DNA from: Kribbella sp. ALI-6-A | GTDB taxonomy: Bacteria > Actinomycetota > Actinomycetes > Propionibacteriales > Kribbellaceae | Assembly (NCBI RefSeq): GCF_001984195.1 | Contig: NZ_MTQN01000012.1 | Span: 744,001 to 808,000, forward strand | Reading direction: 5' to 3' | DNA length: 64,000 bases | Shown: one piece after another, positions 7,800-15,668 of the stretch | How the letters are laid out: each line of letters starts with the position of its first letter | Numbering within the stretch: the stretch's first letter is position 1 | The notes under the pieces: generated by a model | Told to the model about the DNA's origin: nothing | The model's database searches: none | What the model saw: only the letters and a program-made list of their open reading frames with translations | Made by a program: the position numbers and the translations under genes

Positions 7800-8651
7800 T
7801 TGGTGGCGGCCAACGGCGCCCGGTTCCACGTCGCCGAGTGCGGTGCGGCGGACGATCCCCTGGTGCTGTTCCTGCACGGGTTCCCGGAGTTCTGGTGGGC
7901 CTGGCGGCATCAGCTGCCGGTGGTCGCCGAGGCCGGGTACCGGGCGGTGGCGATGGACCTGCGCGGGTACGGCGCGAGCGACAAGACGCCACGCGGCTAC
8001 GACCCGTTCACGGTGTCGGCCGACGTGTCCGGCGTGATCCGCTCGCTCGGCGCGTCGGAGGCGGTGGTGGTCGGGCACGGCTGGGGCGGATTCGCCGCCT
8101 GGTCGGCCGCCGTCCTGGCGTCGCGGCAGATCCGGGCGGTGGCGGCCGTGTCGGCCCCGCACCCGTTGATGCTGCTGCGCTCGGGCCGGCCGCGGGCGGC
8201 CGCGCAGGTCGGGTGGTTCCAGCTGCCGATCCTGCCCGAACGGCGACTGCTGGCGCACGACGGCATTCACATCGAGCATCTGCTGCGGGCCTGGTCGGCG
8301 CCGGGCGGTGCCTTCCCGGATGCGGAGGCCTCGCGGCGCTACCGGGCCGCACTGCAGGTCTGGCCTGCGCCGCACTGCGCGCTGGAGTACCACCGCTGGT
8401 TCGTCCGCTCCCGGCTGCGCAGCGACGGCCGGCGGTACTCCGCGCGGATGCGTGAGCCGATCGGCGTACCGGTGCTGCAGCTGCATGGCGGCCTGGACGG
8501 CGCCGTGGCATCGACGAGCTGGATCACTCCACCGGCGCTGATCACGGCGCCCGTGCGGCACGAGTCGCTCACCACGGTCGGGCACTTCCCGCACGAGGAG
8601 GCGCCGGAGCAGTTCAACGCTGTGCTGCTCGACTGGCTGGGCGGGCTCTAG
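7800..8651 (+). CDS. alpha/beta hydrolase, EphE-like, with Gly at the nucleophile position
   Basis: Epoxide-hydrolase-like alpha/beta fold: oxyanion motif HGFPE (residues 26-30), strand-turn VVVGHGWGG (89-97), acid-side HGGLDG and the late VGHFPHEE histidine. In active relatives the residue after GH is Asp or Ser; here it is Gly94, so the usual nucleophile is missing. The TTG at 7800 is a conservative start, but the frame stays open upstream with protein-like sequence (DLLVDGPWSH) back to a CTG at 7746 that overlaps the holin-like stop as CTGA. The real protein may therefore be about 18 residues longer. It pairs with the upstream membrane protein in conserved order. Confidence 0.85.
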   Translation: MVAANGARFHVAECGAADDPLVLFLHGFPEFWWAWRHQLPVVAEAGYRAVAMDLRGYGASDKTPRGYDPFTVSADVSGVIRSLGASEAVVVGHGWGGFAAWSAAVLASRQIRAVAAVSAPHPLMLLRSGRPRAAAQVGWFQLPILPERRLLAHDGIHIEHLLRAWSAPGGAFPDAEASRRYRAALQVWPAPHCALEYHRWFVRSRLRSDGRRYSARMREPIGVPVLQLHGGLDGAVASTSWITPPALITAPVRHESLTTVGHFPHEEAPEQFNAVLLDWLGGL

Positions 8652-8678
8652 GGACCCCCTCGACCTGCTCGACCGGCT

Positions 8679-9347
8679 TCAGGAGACCGCCTCGGGGCCG
8701 ACGGTCCCGGTGACCTTCCAGGTGCCGGCCTTCTCGTCGAGGCGGAAGGTGAGCCACCGCGCGGCCAGGCAGCCGCGCCAGACGCTCGCGTCGACCTCGA
8801 CATGACCGGCCCGCCGGACGATCGAGCCCACCGTGACGAACGGGCCGCCCGCGTCCGGCGCGCACGGGTCCGCCAGTGGCGGCCGCTTGGCGATCCACTC
8901 CAGCTTGGTCGTCGTGGCCAGCAGACCTGTGATCGCGGTCTTCTGGGCATCGGTGAAGGGCGTACCGCGCGCTGTGCTGCCGTTCTGGTGGGGAGCGTCC
9001 AGGACGTAGTACGTCGTACTGCCGGGCTCGCGCGCGATGATCGCCTCGATCGCCGCCGCCCAGATCCGGATGTCCTCGGTCAGCGCGAGCGCCTCGCTCG
9101 GCCCGGGACCTGCGTGCGCGGTCGTGGTGGCGGCCGGAGCCGGTTCGGCGGTGGGTGGCGTGAGGTTCTGCCGGACGACCACCCCGCCGCCCAGCACGAG
9201 CACGACAGCGGCGGCGGCCGCGAGCACCGGAGCGAAGCGGCGGCGGTTCCGGGACTTGATTGCTGCAGGCAAGCTGTCGGCCTGGTTCTCCTGGCTCGCA
9301 AAGGTTTCCCGCAGCAGCTCACCGAGCTCGTCGTCCGACTTGTTCAT
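8679..9347 (-). CDS. single-pass membrane protein coupled to the ECF sigma factor
   Basis: 222 aa: a cytoplasmic N-terminus of about 37 residues, one membrane helix (FAPVLAAAAAVVLVLGGGVV, about 38-57), a Thr/Ala/Pro-rich linker and an extracytoplasmic domain of about 140 residues. The ATG overlaps the sigma factor stop by 4 bp. This arrangement is typical of membrane anti-sigma factors or of partners of SigE-family sigma factors, but there is no HxxxCxxC zinc anti-sigma motif, so the role is inferred from context only. The C-terminal part (DEKAGTWKVTGTVG) looks like a beta-rich substrate or sensor domain. Confidence 0.75.
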   Translation of the reverse strand: MNKSDDELGELLRETFASQENQADSLPAAIKSRNRRRFAPVLAAAAAVVLVLGGGVVVRQNLTPPTAEPAPAATTTAHAGPGPSEALALTEDIRIWAAAIEAIIAREPGSTTYYVLDAPHQNGSTARGTPFTDAQKTAITGLLATTTKLEWIAKRPPLADPCAPDAGGPFVTVGSIVRRAGHVEVDASVWRGCLAARWLTFRLDEKAGTWKVTGTVGPEAVS

Positions 9348-9838
9348 CCTTCAGCTCCTAGCTCGGCGCGCAGGGCCGCCAGCCCTCGGGCCGCGTTGGA
9401 CCGAACCGTGCTCGCCGTACAACCGAGCACCGTCGCGATCTCGTCGTCGGGCAGATCTTCGTAGTACCGCAGCACCAGTACGGCGCGTTGCCGGCGCGGC
9501 AGTGTCGCGAGCAGCCGCCAGGCCGTGTCCCGCTCGGCCTGCCGGCTGCTCACGTCCTCGGTCGTCGGGGTCTCGTCGAGTTCGGCCAGCGGCAGCTCGC
9601 GGTTCTTCAGCCGGCGTCGCCAGCTGAGGAACTCGTTCACCAGCATCGTCCGCAGGTACGCGTCCGGGTGCTCGAGGCCGCCGATCCGGCCCCAGCGCCG
9701 GTGCGCCCGGGCCAGGACCGACTGCACGAGGTCCTCGGCGGTGTGCGCGTTGCCGGACAGCATCAGGCCGATGCGGAGCAGGCGCCGCTCGCTCGACCGC
9801 ACCACCTGGTCGAACGAACTGGTCGCCGCACTGGTCAT
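9344..9838 (-). CDS. SigE-family ECF RNA polymerase sigma factor
   Basis: 164 aa, group IV sigma factor. Region 2 spans about residues 10-75 (AEDLVQSVLARAHRRWGRI, with the DLVQ -10 recognition core) and region 4 about 100-155 (LPRRQRAVLVLRYYEDLPDDE, then the helix-turn-helix VLGCTASTVRSNAARGLAAL). ATG 9838 is preferred over GTG 9844 because GGGAGG then lies 8 nt upstream. It is translationally coupled (ATGA) to a membrane protein that is probably its sensor or anti-sigma partner. Regulon unknown. Confidence 0.93.
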   Translation of the reverse strand: MTSAATSSFDQVVRSSERRLLRIGLMLSGNAHTAEDLVQSVLARAHRRWGRIGGLEHPDAYLRTMLVNEFLSWRRRLKNRELPLAELDETPTTEDVSSRQAERDTAWRLLATLPRRQRAVLVLRYYEDLPDDEIATVLGCTASTVRSNAARGLAALRAELGAEG

Positions 9839-9896
9839 CGTCACACCCTCCCAACGCCGCGGACCGCCCGATCCGCTGCATCGCCGGGAGAAAAGC

Positions 9897-11069
9897 TCAG
9901 GTGCAGGTGCGGGTCGAGACTTCCTTCGTGGCCCGGGCGCCCTCGGCGGCGGCGTCGGCGACCTGGGTGGCGGTCAGCACGTAGCCGGTGCGGTTGTCCT
10001 CGACCGAAGCCGCGAAAACCACGCCGTACACGGTGCCGCGGGTGGAGATCAGCGGGCCGCCGGAGTTGCCGGGGCGGACCGAGGCCCAGATCGAGAAGGC
10101 CTTCCGGGTGACCGTGCGGTCGCCGTAGATGTCCGGGCCGCGCAGGCGTTCCTCGGAGCGGATCCGGGCCGGTTCGGAGTTGAACGGACCGTTCTCCGGG
10201 TAGCCGAGCACGACCGCCGCGGCGTCGGCCTTGCCGCTGTCGTCGAGGGCCAGCGGCTGCGCGGTCAGCTTCGGCACGTACAGCACGGCGACGTCGATCT
10301 CGGGGTCGAACAGCACCACGGTCGCGTCGTAGGACTGCCGGTTCACCTCGACCTTCGGGTTCGCGACGCCGGCGACGACGTGCGCGTTGGTCATCACGCG
10401 CTGCGGGGCGAAGACGAAGCCCGACCCCTCCAGCCCCCGCGAGCAGTTCGCCACGCCGGTCACCTTGGCGATCCGGTTGTACGCCGCGCGCACGGCCGGC
10501 GTCCGCGCGATCCCGCCGTCCGGCGGCTGGGTCTCCCGGATCCGTTCCGGCACGAACGGGTCGAGGAAGCGCGGGAACAGATCGGTGTTCACCACGTCGT
10601 TGAAGGCCTGCAGGGCCTGGTCGGCGCCGCTCGGCAGCACCTCGTCGACCTTGGCGAGCACCTGCGAACCGCGCACCGCCGAGGTGACGTCCGGGATCCG
10701 CGCGCCGCTCACCGCGACGCCGAGGACCCAGGAGACGACCAGCACCGAGGCGGCCGCCAGCGCGGCACCGCCGAGCGCGTCGACGGCCTTGACCGGTTTC
10801 CAGGAGATCTTGTTCCTGAGCTTGGAGCCGAGCAGCGCGCCGATGGTCCGGCCGATCGACGCGAGCAGGATCACCAGCACCAGCGCGGCGAACGAGACCT
10901 CGACGCTGGGCGAGAAGTTGTCCAGGACCTTCGGTACGCCGTACACGCCGACGGCGGCACCGGCGAGCAGGCCGAGCGTCGCGCAGGCGCCGAGCACGAA
11001 GCCCTCGACGTACCCGGAGACCGCCACCAGCAGCGTGACTCCGATCAGGATCCAATCCAGATAGCTCAC
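9897..11069 (-). CDS. marP: MarP-type membrane serine protease with CvpA domain
   Basis: 390 aa. Four membrane helices of the CvpA/colicin-V type (about residues 5-120) precede an extracytoplasmic trypsin-like protease. His230 (TNAHVV), Asp259 (DPEIDV) and Ser336 (RPGNSGGP) form the triad, matching the spacing of M. tuberculosis MarP (235, 264, 343). Cys209 and Cys389 match the pair that forms its regulatory disulfide (214-395). In mycobacteria MarP is needed for survival in acid and processes a cell-wall hydrolase. The GTG start overlaps the NUDIX stop (GTGA), so it is the last gene of the nth-TlpA-NUDIX-marP operon. Confidence 0.94.
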   Translation of the reverse strand: MSYLDWILIGVTLLVAVSGYVEGFVLGACATLGLLAGAAVGVYGVPKVLDNFSPSVEVSFAALVLVILLASIGRTIGALLGSKLRNKISWKPVKAVDALGGAALAAASVLVVSWVLGVAVSGARIPDVTSAVRGSQVLAKVDEVLPSGADQALQAFNDVVNTDLFPRFLDPFVPERIRETQPPDGGIARTPAVRAAYNRIAKVTGVANCSRGLEGSGFVFAPQRVMTNAHVVAGVANPKVEVNRQSYDATVVLFDPEIDVAVLYVPKLTAQPLALDDSGKADAAAVVLGYPENGPFNSEPARIRSEERLRGPDIYGDRTVTRKAFSIWASVRPGNSGGPLISTRGTVYGVVFAASVEDNRTGYVLTATQVADAAAEGARATKEVSTRTCT

Positions 11070-11833
11070 TCCACACCCTCCGGACGCCCCAGGTCGTGCT
11101 CGATGGCAGTCAGCCGCCGCTCCTCCTGCGACCGCTGCCCCTCACTCCGCCAGGCCGCCTCGACCAGTCGGTCGGGCAACGGTACGACGTGCGCCGGGTC
11201 CCAGTCGCGCGCCCAGCCGCCGAGCAGCAGCAGTTTGTCGAGCAGACCGGCGGTGAAACCCCAGACGAACAGGTCGCCGACGACGAACGCCGGTCCGGTG
11301 AACCCGGACGGGTGGATGCAGCTGACCCGGTTGGCCGGATCGGCCAGCGCGGACAGCGCGACGCGATGCACCGAGGCGACCTCGGCCGGGTCCACCACCG
11401 CCACCGGCGACGGCTCCCGCCACCAGGCCAGCACCGGGGACACGCCGAAGTTGCTGACCGGCACCCAGAGCGCGGGCCAGATCGCGAACACCTCGACGCC
11501 GGTGGGATCCAGCCCGGTTTCCTCCTGGGCCTCGCGCAGCGCGGTCCGGATCAGGCCGTCGGTCCCGGTGCCGTCCTCCTCGTCGCTGCGACCGCCGGGA
11601 AAGGCCATCTGACCGGCGTGCGAGCGCAGGGTCCAGGAGCGCTCGGTGAGCAGGACGTCGGGCCCGTCGTCTTCGTTGCCATCAGCAAGCAAAATGAGCA
11701 CGGCGGACTCACGCACCGCCGGGTCGTCGGGCGGCAGGAACCGGGAAAGCTCCTTGGGATCAACGGTTTTCGAGGCCGTCAGCAACGGATGCAGCCAGGC
11801 CGGCAGCTCGACGTCGAAGGTCGTCGCGGTCAC
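11066..11833 (-). CDS. NUDIX hydrolase, CoA pyrophosphatase type
   Basis: 255 aa. The UPF0035/CoA-pyrophosphatase signature LLTERSWTLRSHAGQMAFPG (about residues 67-86) is fused to the NUDIX box (GGRSDEED...ALREAQEETGL, about 87-112) that binds the catalytic metal. Members cleave CoA and its derivatives to 4'-phosphopantetheine and ADP. The GTG start overlaps the TGA of the TlpA-like gene by 4 bp, and its own stop overlaps marP in the same way, so four genes are chained by translational coupling. The M. tuberculosis counterpart is Rv3672c. Confidence 0.92.
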   Translation of the reverse strand: MTATTFDVELPAWLHPLLTASKTVDPKELSRFLPPDDPAVRESAVLILLADGNEDDGPDVLLTERSWTLRSHAGQMAFPGGRSDEEDGTGTDGLIRTALREAQEETGLDPTGVEVFAIWPALWVPVSNFGVSPVLAWWREPSPVAVVDPAEVASVHRVALSALADPANRVSCIHPSGFTGPAFVVGDLFVWGFTAGLLDKLLLLGGWARDWDPAHVVPLPDRLVEAAWRSEGQRSQEERRLTAIEHDLGRPEGVE

Positions 11834-12570
11834 AGGGTCACCCCCAGCTTGTCCTTCACCAACTGATCCAGCTGCTGCTGGGACTTCAGCACGCCGCGGT
11901 GAACGTAGACGACGGCGCCGTCCTGATCGACGAACGCGGTCAACGGCGGGCCGCCGATCTTGAGCGGCTGCCGGACCGACTTGTCGGCGTCTTTGAGGTG
12001 CGGGTAGTCGAGCCCGTGCTGAGCAGCGAACTTCACCGCGAGCTCCGGCCGGGGGTCGGCGTAGTCGATCCCGAGCAGCTTCACCTTGCCCGCTGCCTTC
12101 TTCTGCAGCTCGGCGAGGTACGGCGCTTCGTCGCGGCACGGGCCGCACCACTGGGCCCAGACGTTGACGACGAGCGGTCCGCGCAGGTCGGCGAGGCGGG
12201 TGTCGGGGCCTTCGCCGAGACAGGGCAGGGTCACGTCGGGCAGCCCGTTGGTGGCGGGCGACTTGGACGGCGTACTCGGGCAGGCGACCACAGTCGCAGC
12301 CGCACCCGGGGCGCTCGGCGTCGAGGAGCCCTCGCCCTTCTGGTCGCCACACCCCGCGAGAAGCAGCAGACTGGTTAGTCCCAGCACGAATGCGCGGCGG
12401 GGGCGTCGCGGGGCAGGGACGAGGCGGCGAAGCCGCGAGGTGGAGTCGACCGGGGGCAGTTCGGGCGCGACGCGGCGGAGCCGCGAGCTGGCGTGGGCTG
12501 AAACGACACCTCCTCCGGGGGCGAGGCGGCGGAGCCGCGAGCCCGGGTGGAGGGGCGGATCCTGGCTCAC
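11830..12570 (-). CDS. TlpA-like thioredoxin lipoprotein with palindrome-expanded N-terminus
   Basis: Predicted membrane-anchored thiol-disulfide oxidoreductase, 246 aa from GTG 12570, which overlaps the nth stop as GTGA. A lipobox LLLLAGC places the lipidated Cys at 74; the thioredoxin active site WCGPC is at 141-145, with the cis-Pro loop GGPPLTAF later. The oddity is the first 60 residues: three copies of an SRLRR(L/V)(A/V)P module encoded by GC palindromes (12421-12541) sit before the hydrophobic helix, giving an unusually long Arg-rich n-region. A GTG at 12387 could give a short signal peptide instead. The counterpart in the same position in M. tuberculosis is Rv3673c. Confidence 0.85.
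   Translation of the reverse strand: MSQDPPLHPGSRLRRLAPGGGVVSAHASSRLRRVAPELPPVDSTSRLRRLVPAPRRPRRAFVLGLTSLLLLAGCGDQKGEGSSTPSAPGAAATVVACPSTPSKSPATNGLPDVTLPCLGEGPDTRLADLRGPLVVNVWAQWCGPCRDEAPYLAELQKKAAGKVKLLGIDYADPRPELAVKFAAQHGLDYPHLKDADKSVRQPLKIGGPPLTAFVDQDGAVVYVHRGVLKSQQQLDQLVKDKLGVTL
12421..12541. repeat. three copies of a short GC palindrome inside a coding sequence
   Basis: Copies at 12421-12439, 12469-12487 and 12523-12541 follow the pattern GA(G/C)GCGGCG(A/G)AGCCGCGAG. Each contains GCGGC and GCCGC arms around a 3-base centre. They are spaced by 48 and 54 bp, all in the same frame of the TlpA-like gene, and are translated as SRLRR modules. A related sequence (GGCGAAGCCGCG) occurs at about 32135. 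Confidence 0.8.
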
Positions 12571-13355
12571 ACCGGGACCTTGACGAGCTTGGCGGCCAGC
12601 TCCGGGTCCGTCGGGCCGGTGCCGAAGGACGGGCACCACTGGGCGATCGGGCAGGCGCCGCAGGCGGGCTTCTTGGCGTGGCAGCGGCGGCGGCCGTGGA
12701 AGATCAGGCGGTGGGACAGCATCGTCCAGTCCTTCTTCGGGAACAGCGCGCCGATCAGGTGCTCGACCTTGACCGGGTCTTCCTCAGTCGTCCACCCAAA
12801 GCGGCGTACCAGGCGCCCGAAGTGGGTGTCGACGGTGATGCCGGGGACACCGAAGGCGTTGCCCAGGACGACGTTCGCCGTCTTCCGGCCGGTCCCGGGC
12901 AGCTTGACCAGTTCCTCGAGCTTGCCGGGCACCTCCCCGTCGTACTCGTCGACGAGCGCCTGACCGAGCTTGAGCAGGCTGTTGGTCTTGGCCCGGAAGA
13001 AGCCGGTCGGCTTGAGGATCGCCTCCATCTCCTCCCGGTCGGCCTCGGCGTACGCCTGCGCGGTCGGGTACTTCGCGAACAGCGTCGGCGTCACCCGGTT
13101 CACCGTCACGTCGGTGGTCTGCGCCGACAGGATGGTGGCCACCAGCAACTCCAGCGGATTGGTGAAGTCGAGCTCGCAGTGCGCGTCCGGGTAGGTCTCG
13201 GTGAGCACCTTGTGCATCTTCCGGGCCCGCCGGACCAGCTGCGTCGGCGTCTCCTCGGCGTACACCGGAGCCTTCCGCGGGAGCTTCACGGGCGGGTTCA
13301 GGACCGGGGGCGGGACCGGGTGCGGGTTCGGGTCCACGGCACGCTGGGTGGGCAT
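12567..13355 (-). CDS. nth: endonuclease III
   Basis: Base-excision repair DNA glycosylase/AP lyase, 262 aa. The helix-hairpin-helix LPGTGRKTANVVLG contains the catalytic Lys, VDTHFGRL the catalytic Asp, and the C-terminal CHAKKPACGACPIAQWC has the C-x6-C-x2-C-x5-C pattern of the [4Fe-4S] cluster. An unconserved Pro-rich N-terminal extension of about 30 residues precedes the fold; a start nearer 13270 is possible. First gene of the nth-TlpA-NUDIX-marP operon, divergent from crp across 224 bp. Confidence 0.96.
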   Translation of the reverse strand: MPTQRAVDPNPHPVPPPVLNPPVKLPRKAPVYAEETPTQLVRRARKMHKVLTETYPDAHCELDFTNPLELLVATILSAQTTDVTVNRVTPTLFAKYPTAQAYAEADREEMEAILKPTGFFRAKTNSLLKLGQALVDEYDGEVPGKLEELVKLPGTGRKTANVVLGNAFGVPGITVDTHFGRLVRRFGWTTEEDPVKVEHLIGALFPKKDWTMLSHRLIFHGRRRCHAKKPACGACPIAQWCPSFGTGPTDPELAAKLVKVPV

Positions 13356-13484
13356 GCAGGCCAGCCTACGTGCGGCGCCCCACCCGGGGACCGCGGCCGG
13401 GCTCGTGGTCGCGGCGGGACGGTGGCGGTGGCCTTCCCGGCGCGTCCCGGCGTACCTACGTGGCGGTTGGGTGACCCGAGGAAG

Positions 13485-13490
13485 TACCGT
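13485..13490 (+). promoter_or_regulatory. candidate -10 for crp
   Basis: TACCGT about 90 bp before the crp start, in the 224-bp region shared with divergent nth. The region also holds GGGTG-N5-CACCC at about 13504-13518. No full CRP consensus site was found here. Confidence 0.3.
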
Positions 13491-13579
13491 TTTGGGGCGA
13501 CGGGGTGTGATCCACCCGGTCGCCGGGCGGGCTCGCGGCCCGTCCGAAGCTCGTGGTCAAGGTCCGAGGAGGCCCAAAC

Positions 13580-14257
13580 GTGGACGCCGCAGTGCTCCGA
13601 CAGGCACCGCTGTTCAGTCAGCTGGACGACGAGGCAGCCGACGCGCTGGCCGCGTCGATGACCGAGAACCGGCTGCGTCGCGGCCAGGTGCTGTTCCACG
13701 AAGGCGACTCCGGCGACCGGCTGTTCGTCGTGGTCGAGGGCAAGGTGAAGCTCGGCCGGACCTCGGCGGACGGCCGGGAGAACCTGATCGCCGTGCTCGG
13801 CCCGGGTCAGATGTTCGGCGAGCTCTCGCTGTTCGACCCCGGCCCGCGCTCGGCCACCGTCACCGCCGTCACCGACGCGTCGATGATGTCGCTGACCCAC
13901 GACGAGCTGCTGCGCTGGCTGGCCGGCCGGCCCGAGGTCGCCCGCGGCCTGCTCCTGCAGCTCGCGTCCCGGCTCCGCAAGGTCTCCGACGTGGTCGCCG
14001 ACCTGGTCTTCTCCGACGTCCCCGGCCGGGTCGCCAAGGCCCTGCTCGACCTGGCCAGCCGCTTCGGCCGTACGGCGGACGACGGCGTACACGTGCACCA
14101 CGACCTGACCCAGGAGGAGCTCGCCCAACTGGTCGGCGCCTCCCGCGAAACCGTCAACAAGGCCCTCGCCGACTTCGCCTCCCGCGGCTGGGTCCGCCTC
14201 GAACCCCGCTCGGTCGTCCTGCTCGACATCGAACGCCTCCAGCGCCGAGCGCGCTGA
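13580..14257 (+). CDS. crp: CRP/FNR-family cAMP receptor protein
   Basis: 225 aa global regulator. The cyclic-nucleotide domain (about residues 1-120) shows LFVVVEGKVKLGRTSADGRENLI and the phosphate-binding cassette FGELSLFDPGPRSATVTA, including the conserved Glu and Arg-Ser-Ala. The winged helix at about 165-220 has LTQEELAQLVGASRETVNKA as its recognition unit. GTG 13580 is used because GAGGAGG lies 8 nt upstream and the fold begins at once. A GTGA-N6-TCAC site upstream of the PBP gene at 23.2 kb is a plausible target. Matches Rv3676 in sequence type and position. Confidence 0.95.
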   Translation: MDAAVLRQAPLFSQLDDEAADALAASMTENRLRRGQVLFHEGDSGDRLFVVVEGKVKLGRTSADGRENLIAVLGPGQMFGELSLFDPGPRSATVTAVTDASMMSLTHDELLRWLAGRPEVARGLLLQLASRLRKVSDVVADLVFSDVPGRVAKALLDLASRFGRTADDGVHVHHDLTQEELAQLVGASRETVNKALADFASRGWVRLEPRSVVLLDIERLQRRAR

Positions 14258-14402
14258 CCCCCGCACCACCAGTACCGTACCAATGGGCCCACCTCACATC
14301 CTCGGCCGCCCGCCCTCGGTGGACAACCCTTGAGCCGTACGCCGAGACTCGGTGCCCTCAGACCTGTCCTGTCCCGGCTCCCCGCCTCCTCCCACCGCTG
14401 GG

Positions 14403-14492
14403 CAATTTGGTGGGTCGACCCAAGGGCTTGCCCGTTGGCCCACCGAATTCCGAGGGGCCAACGGGCAATTTGATGGGTTAACCCACCAAATG
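14403..14492. repeat. composite palindromic repeat, copy A
   Basis: A nested structure of about 90 bp: a degraded outer palindrome (AATTTGGTGGGT...), then GCCCGTTGGCC (14430) pairing perfectly with GGCCAACGGGC (to 14466) around a 15-nt centre with GAATTC, then a 24-bp near-perfect palindrome ATTTGATGGGTT/AACCCACCAAAT (14468-14491). The AT-rich motif stands out from the flanking GC. The rest of the 300-bp crp-DUF559 gap shows no gene. Confidence 0.85.
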
Positions 14493-14560
14493 CCGTACGA
14501 CGGGATGGACGTCGTACGGGGAAAGGCCGTCCGGCGGCGGGTAACCAGGCGGCGCGGTGA

Positions 14561-15514
14561 TCAAGCGGCGCGGCGGCCGGCTCGGGTGAAGGCCTGGCGG
14601 ATGTGTGCCGCGACGCGATCCGGTGACTTGAGCTCCGACCAGGTGACCCGGACGACCTCCAGGCCGAGCCCGCGGAGCCGATCCTCGCGGCGCTTCTCGC
14701 TGACCAGGACCTCGGCCGACCCTGCGGCGTACTTCGTCAGCCCGTCGAATTCGACCACCGTGCTCATCTCGGGAAAATAGAAGTCGACCCGCCCGATGAA
14801 TCCCGCCCCATCCTCGAACGACGCCTGCAGCACGGGCCGCGGGAGGCCCTGCTCGTGCATCTGGACTCGCAATCGCGACTCCCCGACCGACTCGGCCGAC
14901 GGATCACTAAAGGCCAAAGCCCGGCGAGCCGTCGTACTGCCTGGCCAGAACTCGGTGACGTCCAGCAACCGGTCGAGGTCCGGGCCGCAGTTCTCGTGGC
15001 TTCGGCGGACCGCGTCCATGGCGACGACAGCCGCCTCGAAAGAAGCCGTGCACGCCGCTTCGACGACAGCTCGTGGCGGGGTGGTGGTGAGAATGCCATC
15101 GACCAACGTCAGATCAGCAGGATCGAGTATGCCGCGATGATGCCGTACGCCGGCTGCCGGGCCGCTGCGCTGGTCGCTCAGCCGGGTCAAATGCGCCTCG
15201 GTCAGACCCAGACCCCAGATCGGAACGTCGTGCAGCACCAAAGCCGATTGGTGGCTCACGGCAACGCTGCCGGATCGCATCGAGTTCACGGCCGCGTACA
15301 CCAGACGTCGGTGCCGGATCAGTTCCCGGTCCCACGGAGGTGTCGCGCTCAGGTCGACGGCAACGGCGTACTGACCGTGGCGGATTCGTTGCCACCGTCC
15401 GTCGGCCAGCCGGTAGGCGATCTGGCGCGGCGTGTAGCCGCAGGACAACGCCTGGCGACGGCTGAAGACACCTCCTTGGCGTCTCGCCAGGCTGGTCAGT
15501 TGCGCATCCACCAC
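14561..15514 (-). CDS. AbiEi-like winged helix plus DUF559 nuclease-fold protein
   Basis: 317 aa. The N-terminal 50 residues (LTSLARRQGGVFSRRQALSC) are the AbiEi-type winged helix found in antitoxin and DUF559 proteins. The C-terminal 110 residues are DUF559, a Vsr/PD-(D/E)XK-like fold: GRVDFYFPEMSTVVEFDG carries the Asp and Glu of the expected metal site. Function is unknown. GTG 15514 (or 15511) is chosen because the winged helix begins there; the frame continues upstream only by translating repeat copy B. The gene lies between direct repeats A and B, interrupting the otherwise conserved crp-MBL neighbourhood, so recent acquisition is likely. Confidence 0.82.
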   Translation of the reverse strand: MVDAQLTSLARRQGGVFSRRQALSCGYTPRQIAYRLADGRWQRIRHGQYAVAVDLSATPPWDRELIRHRRLVYAAVNSMRSGSVAVSHQSALVLHDVPIWGLGLTEAHLTRLSDQRSGPAAGVRHHRGILDPADLTLVDGILTTTPPRAVVEAACTASFEAAVVAMDAVRRSHENCGPDLDRLLDVTEFWPGSTTARRALAFSDPSAESVGESRLRVQMHEQGLPRPVLQASFEDGAGFIGRVDFYFPEMSTVVEFDGLTKYAAGSAEVLVSEKRREDRLRGLGLEVVRVTWSELKSPDRVAAHIRQAFTRAGRRAA

Positions 15515-15589
15515 CCCCAGGATCGGCGAAATGCGCCGACCCTGCTGGGCCTGTCGCCTTCCCTGTGGATGACGGCCGGTCCGCTGACA

Positions 15590-15668
15590 GGTGGGCCACC
15601 AGATGAACCGTTGGTCGACCGAATTCCGGTGGGCCAACGGGCCATTTAATGGGTTAACCCATCAAATA
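15590..15668. repeat. composite palindromic repeat, copy B
   Basis: Same plan and orientation as copy A: a partial outer palindrome (GGTGGGCCACC), CCGTTGG (15608-15614) pairing with CCAACGG (15634-15640) around a GAATTC-containing centre, then ATTTAATGGGTT/AACCCATCAAAT (15644-15667). Its last palindrome supplies the final codons and the TAA stop of the MBL gene. Confidence 0.85.

Noticed and set aside
8679..9347. Classical zinc anti-sigma factor
   Set aside because: Position and topology fit, but the HxxxCxxC motif is absent, so only a context-based partner role is claimed.
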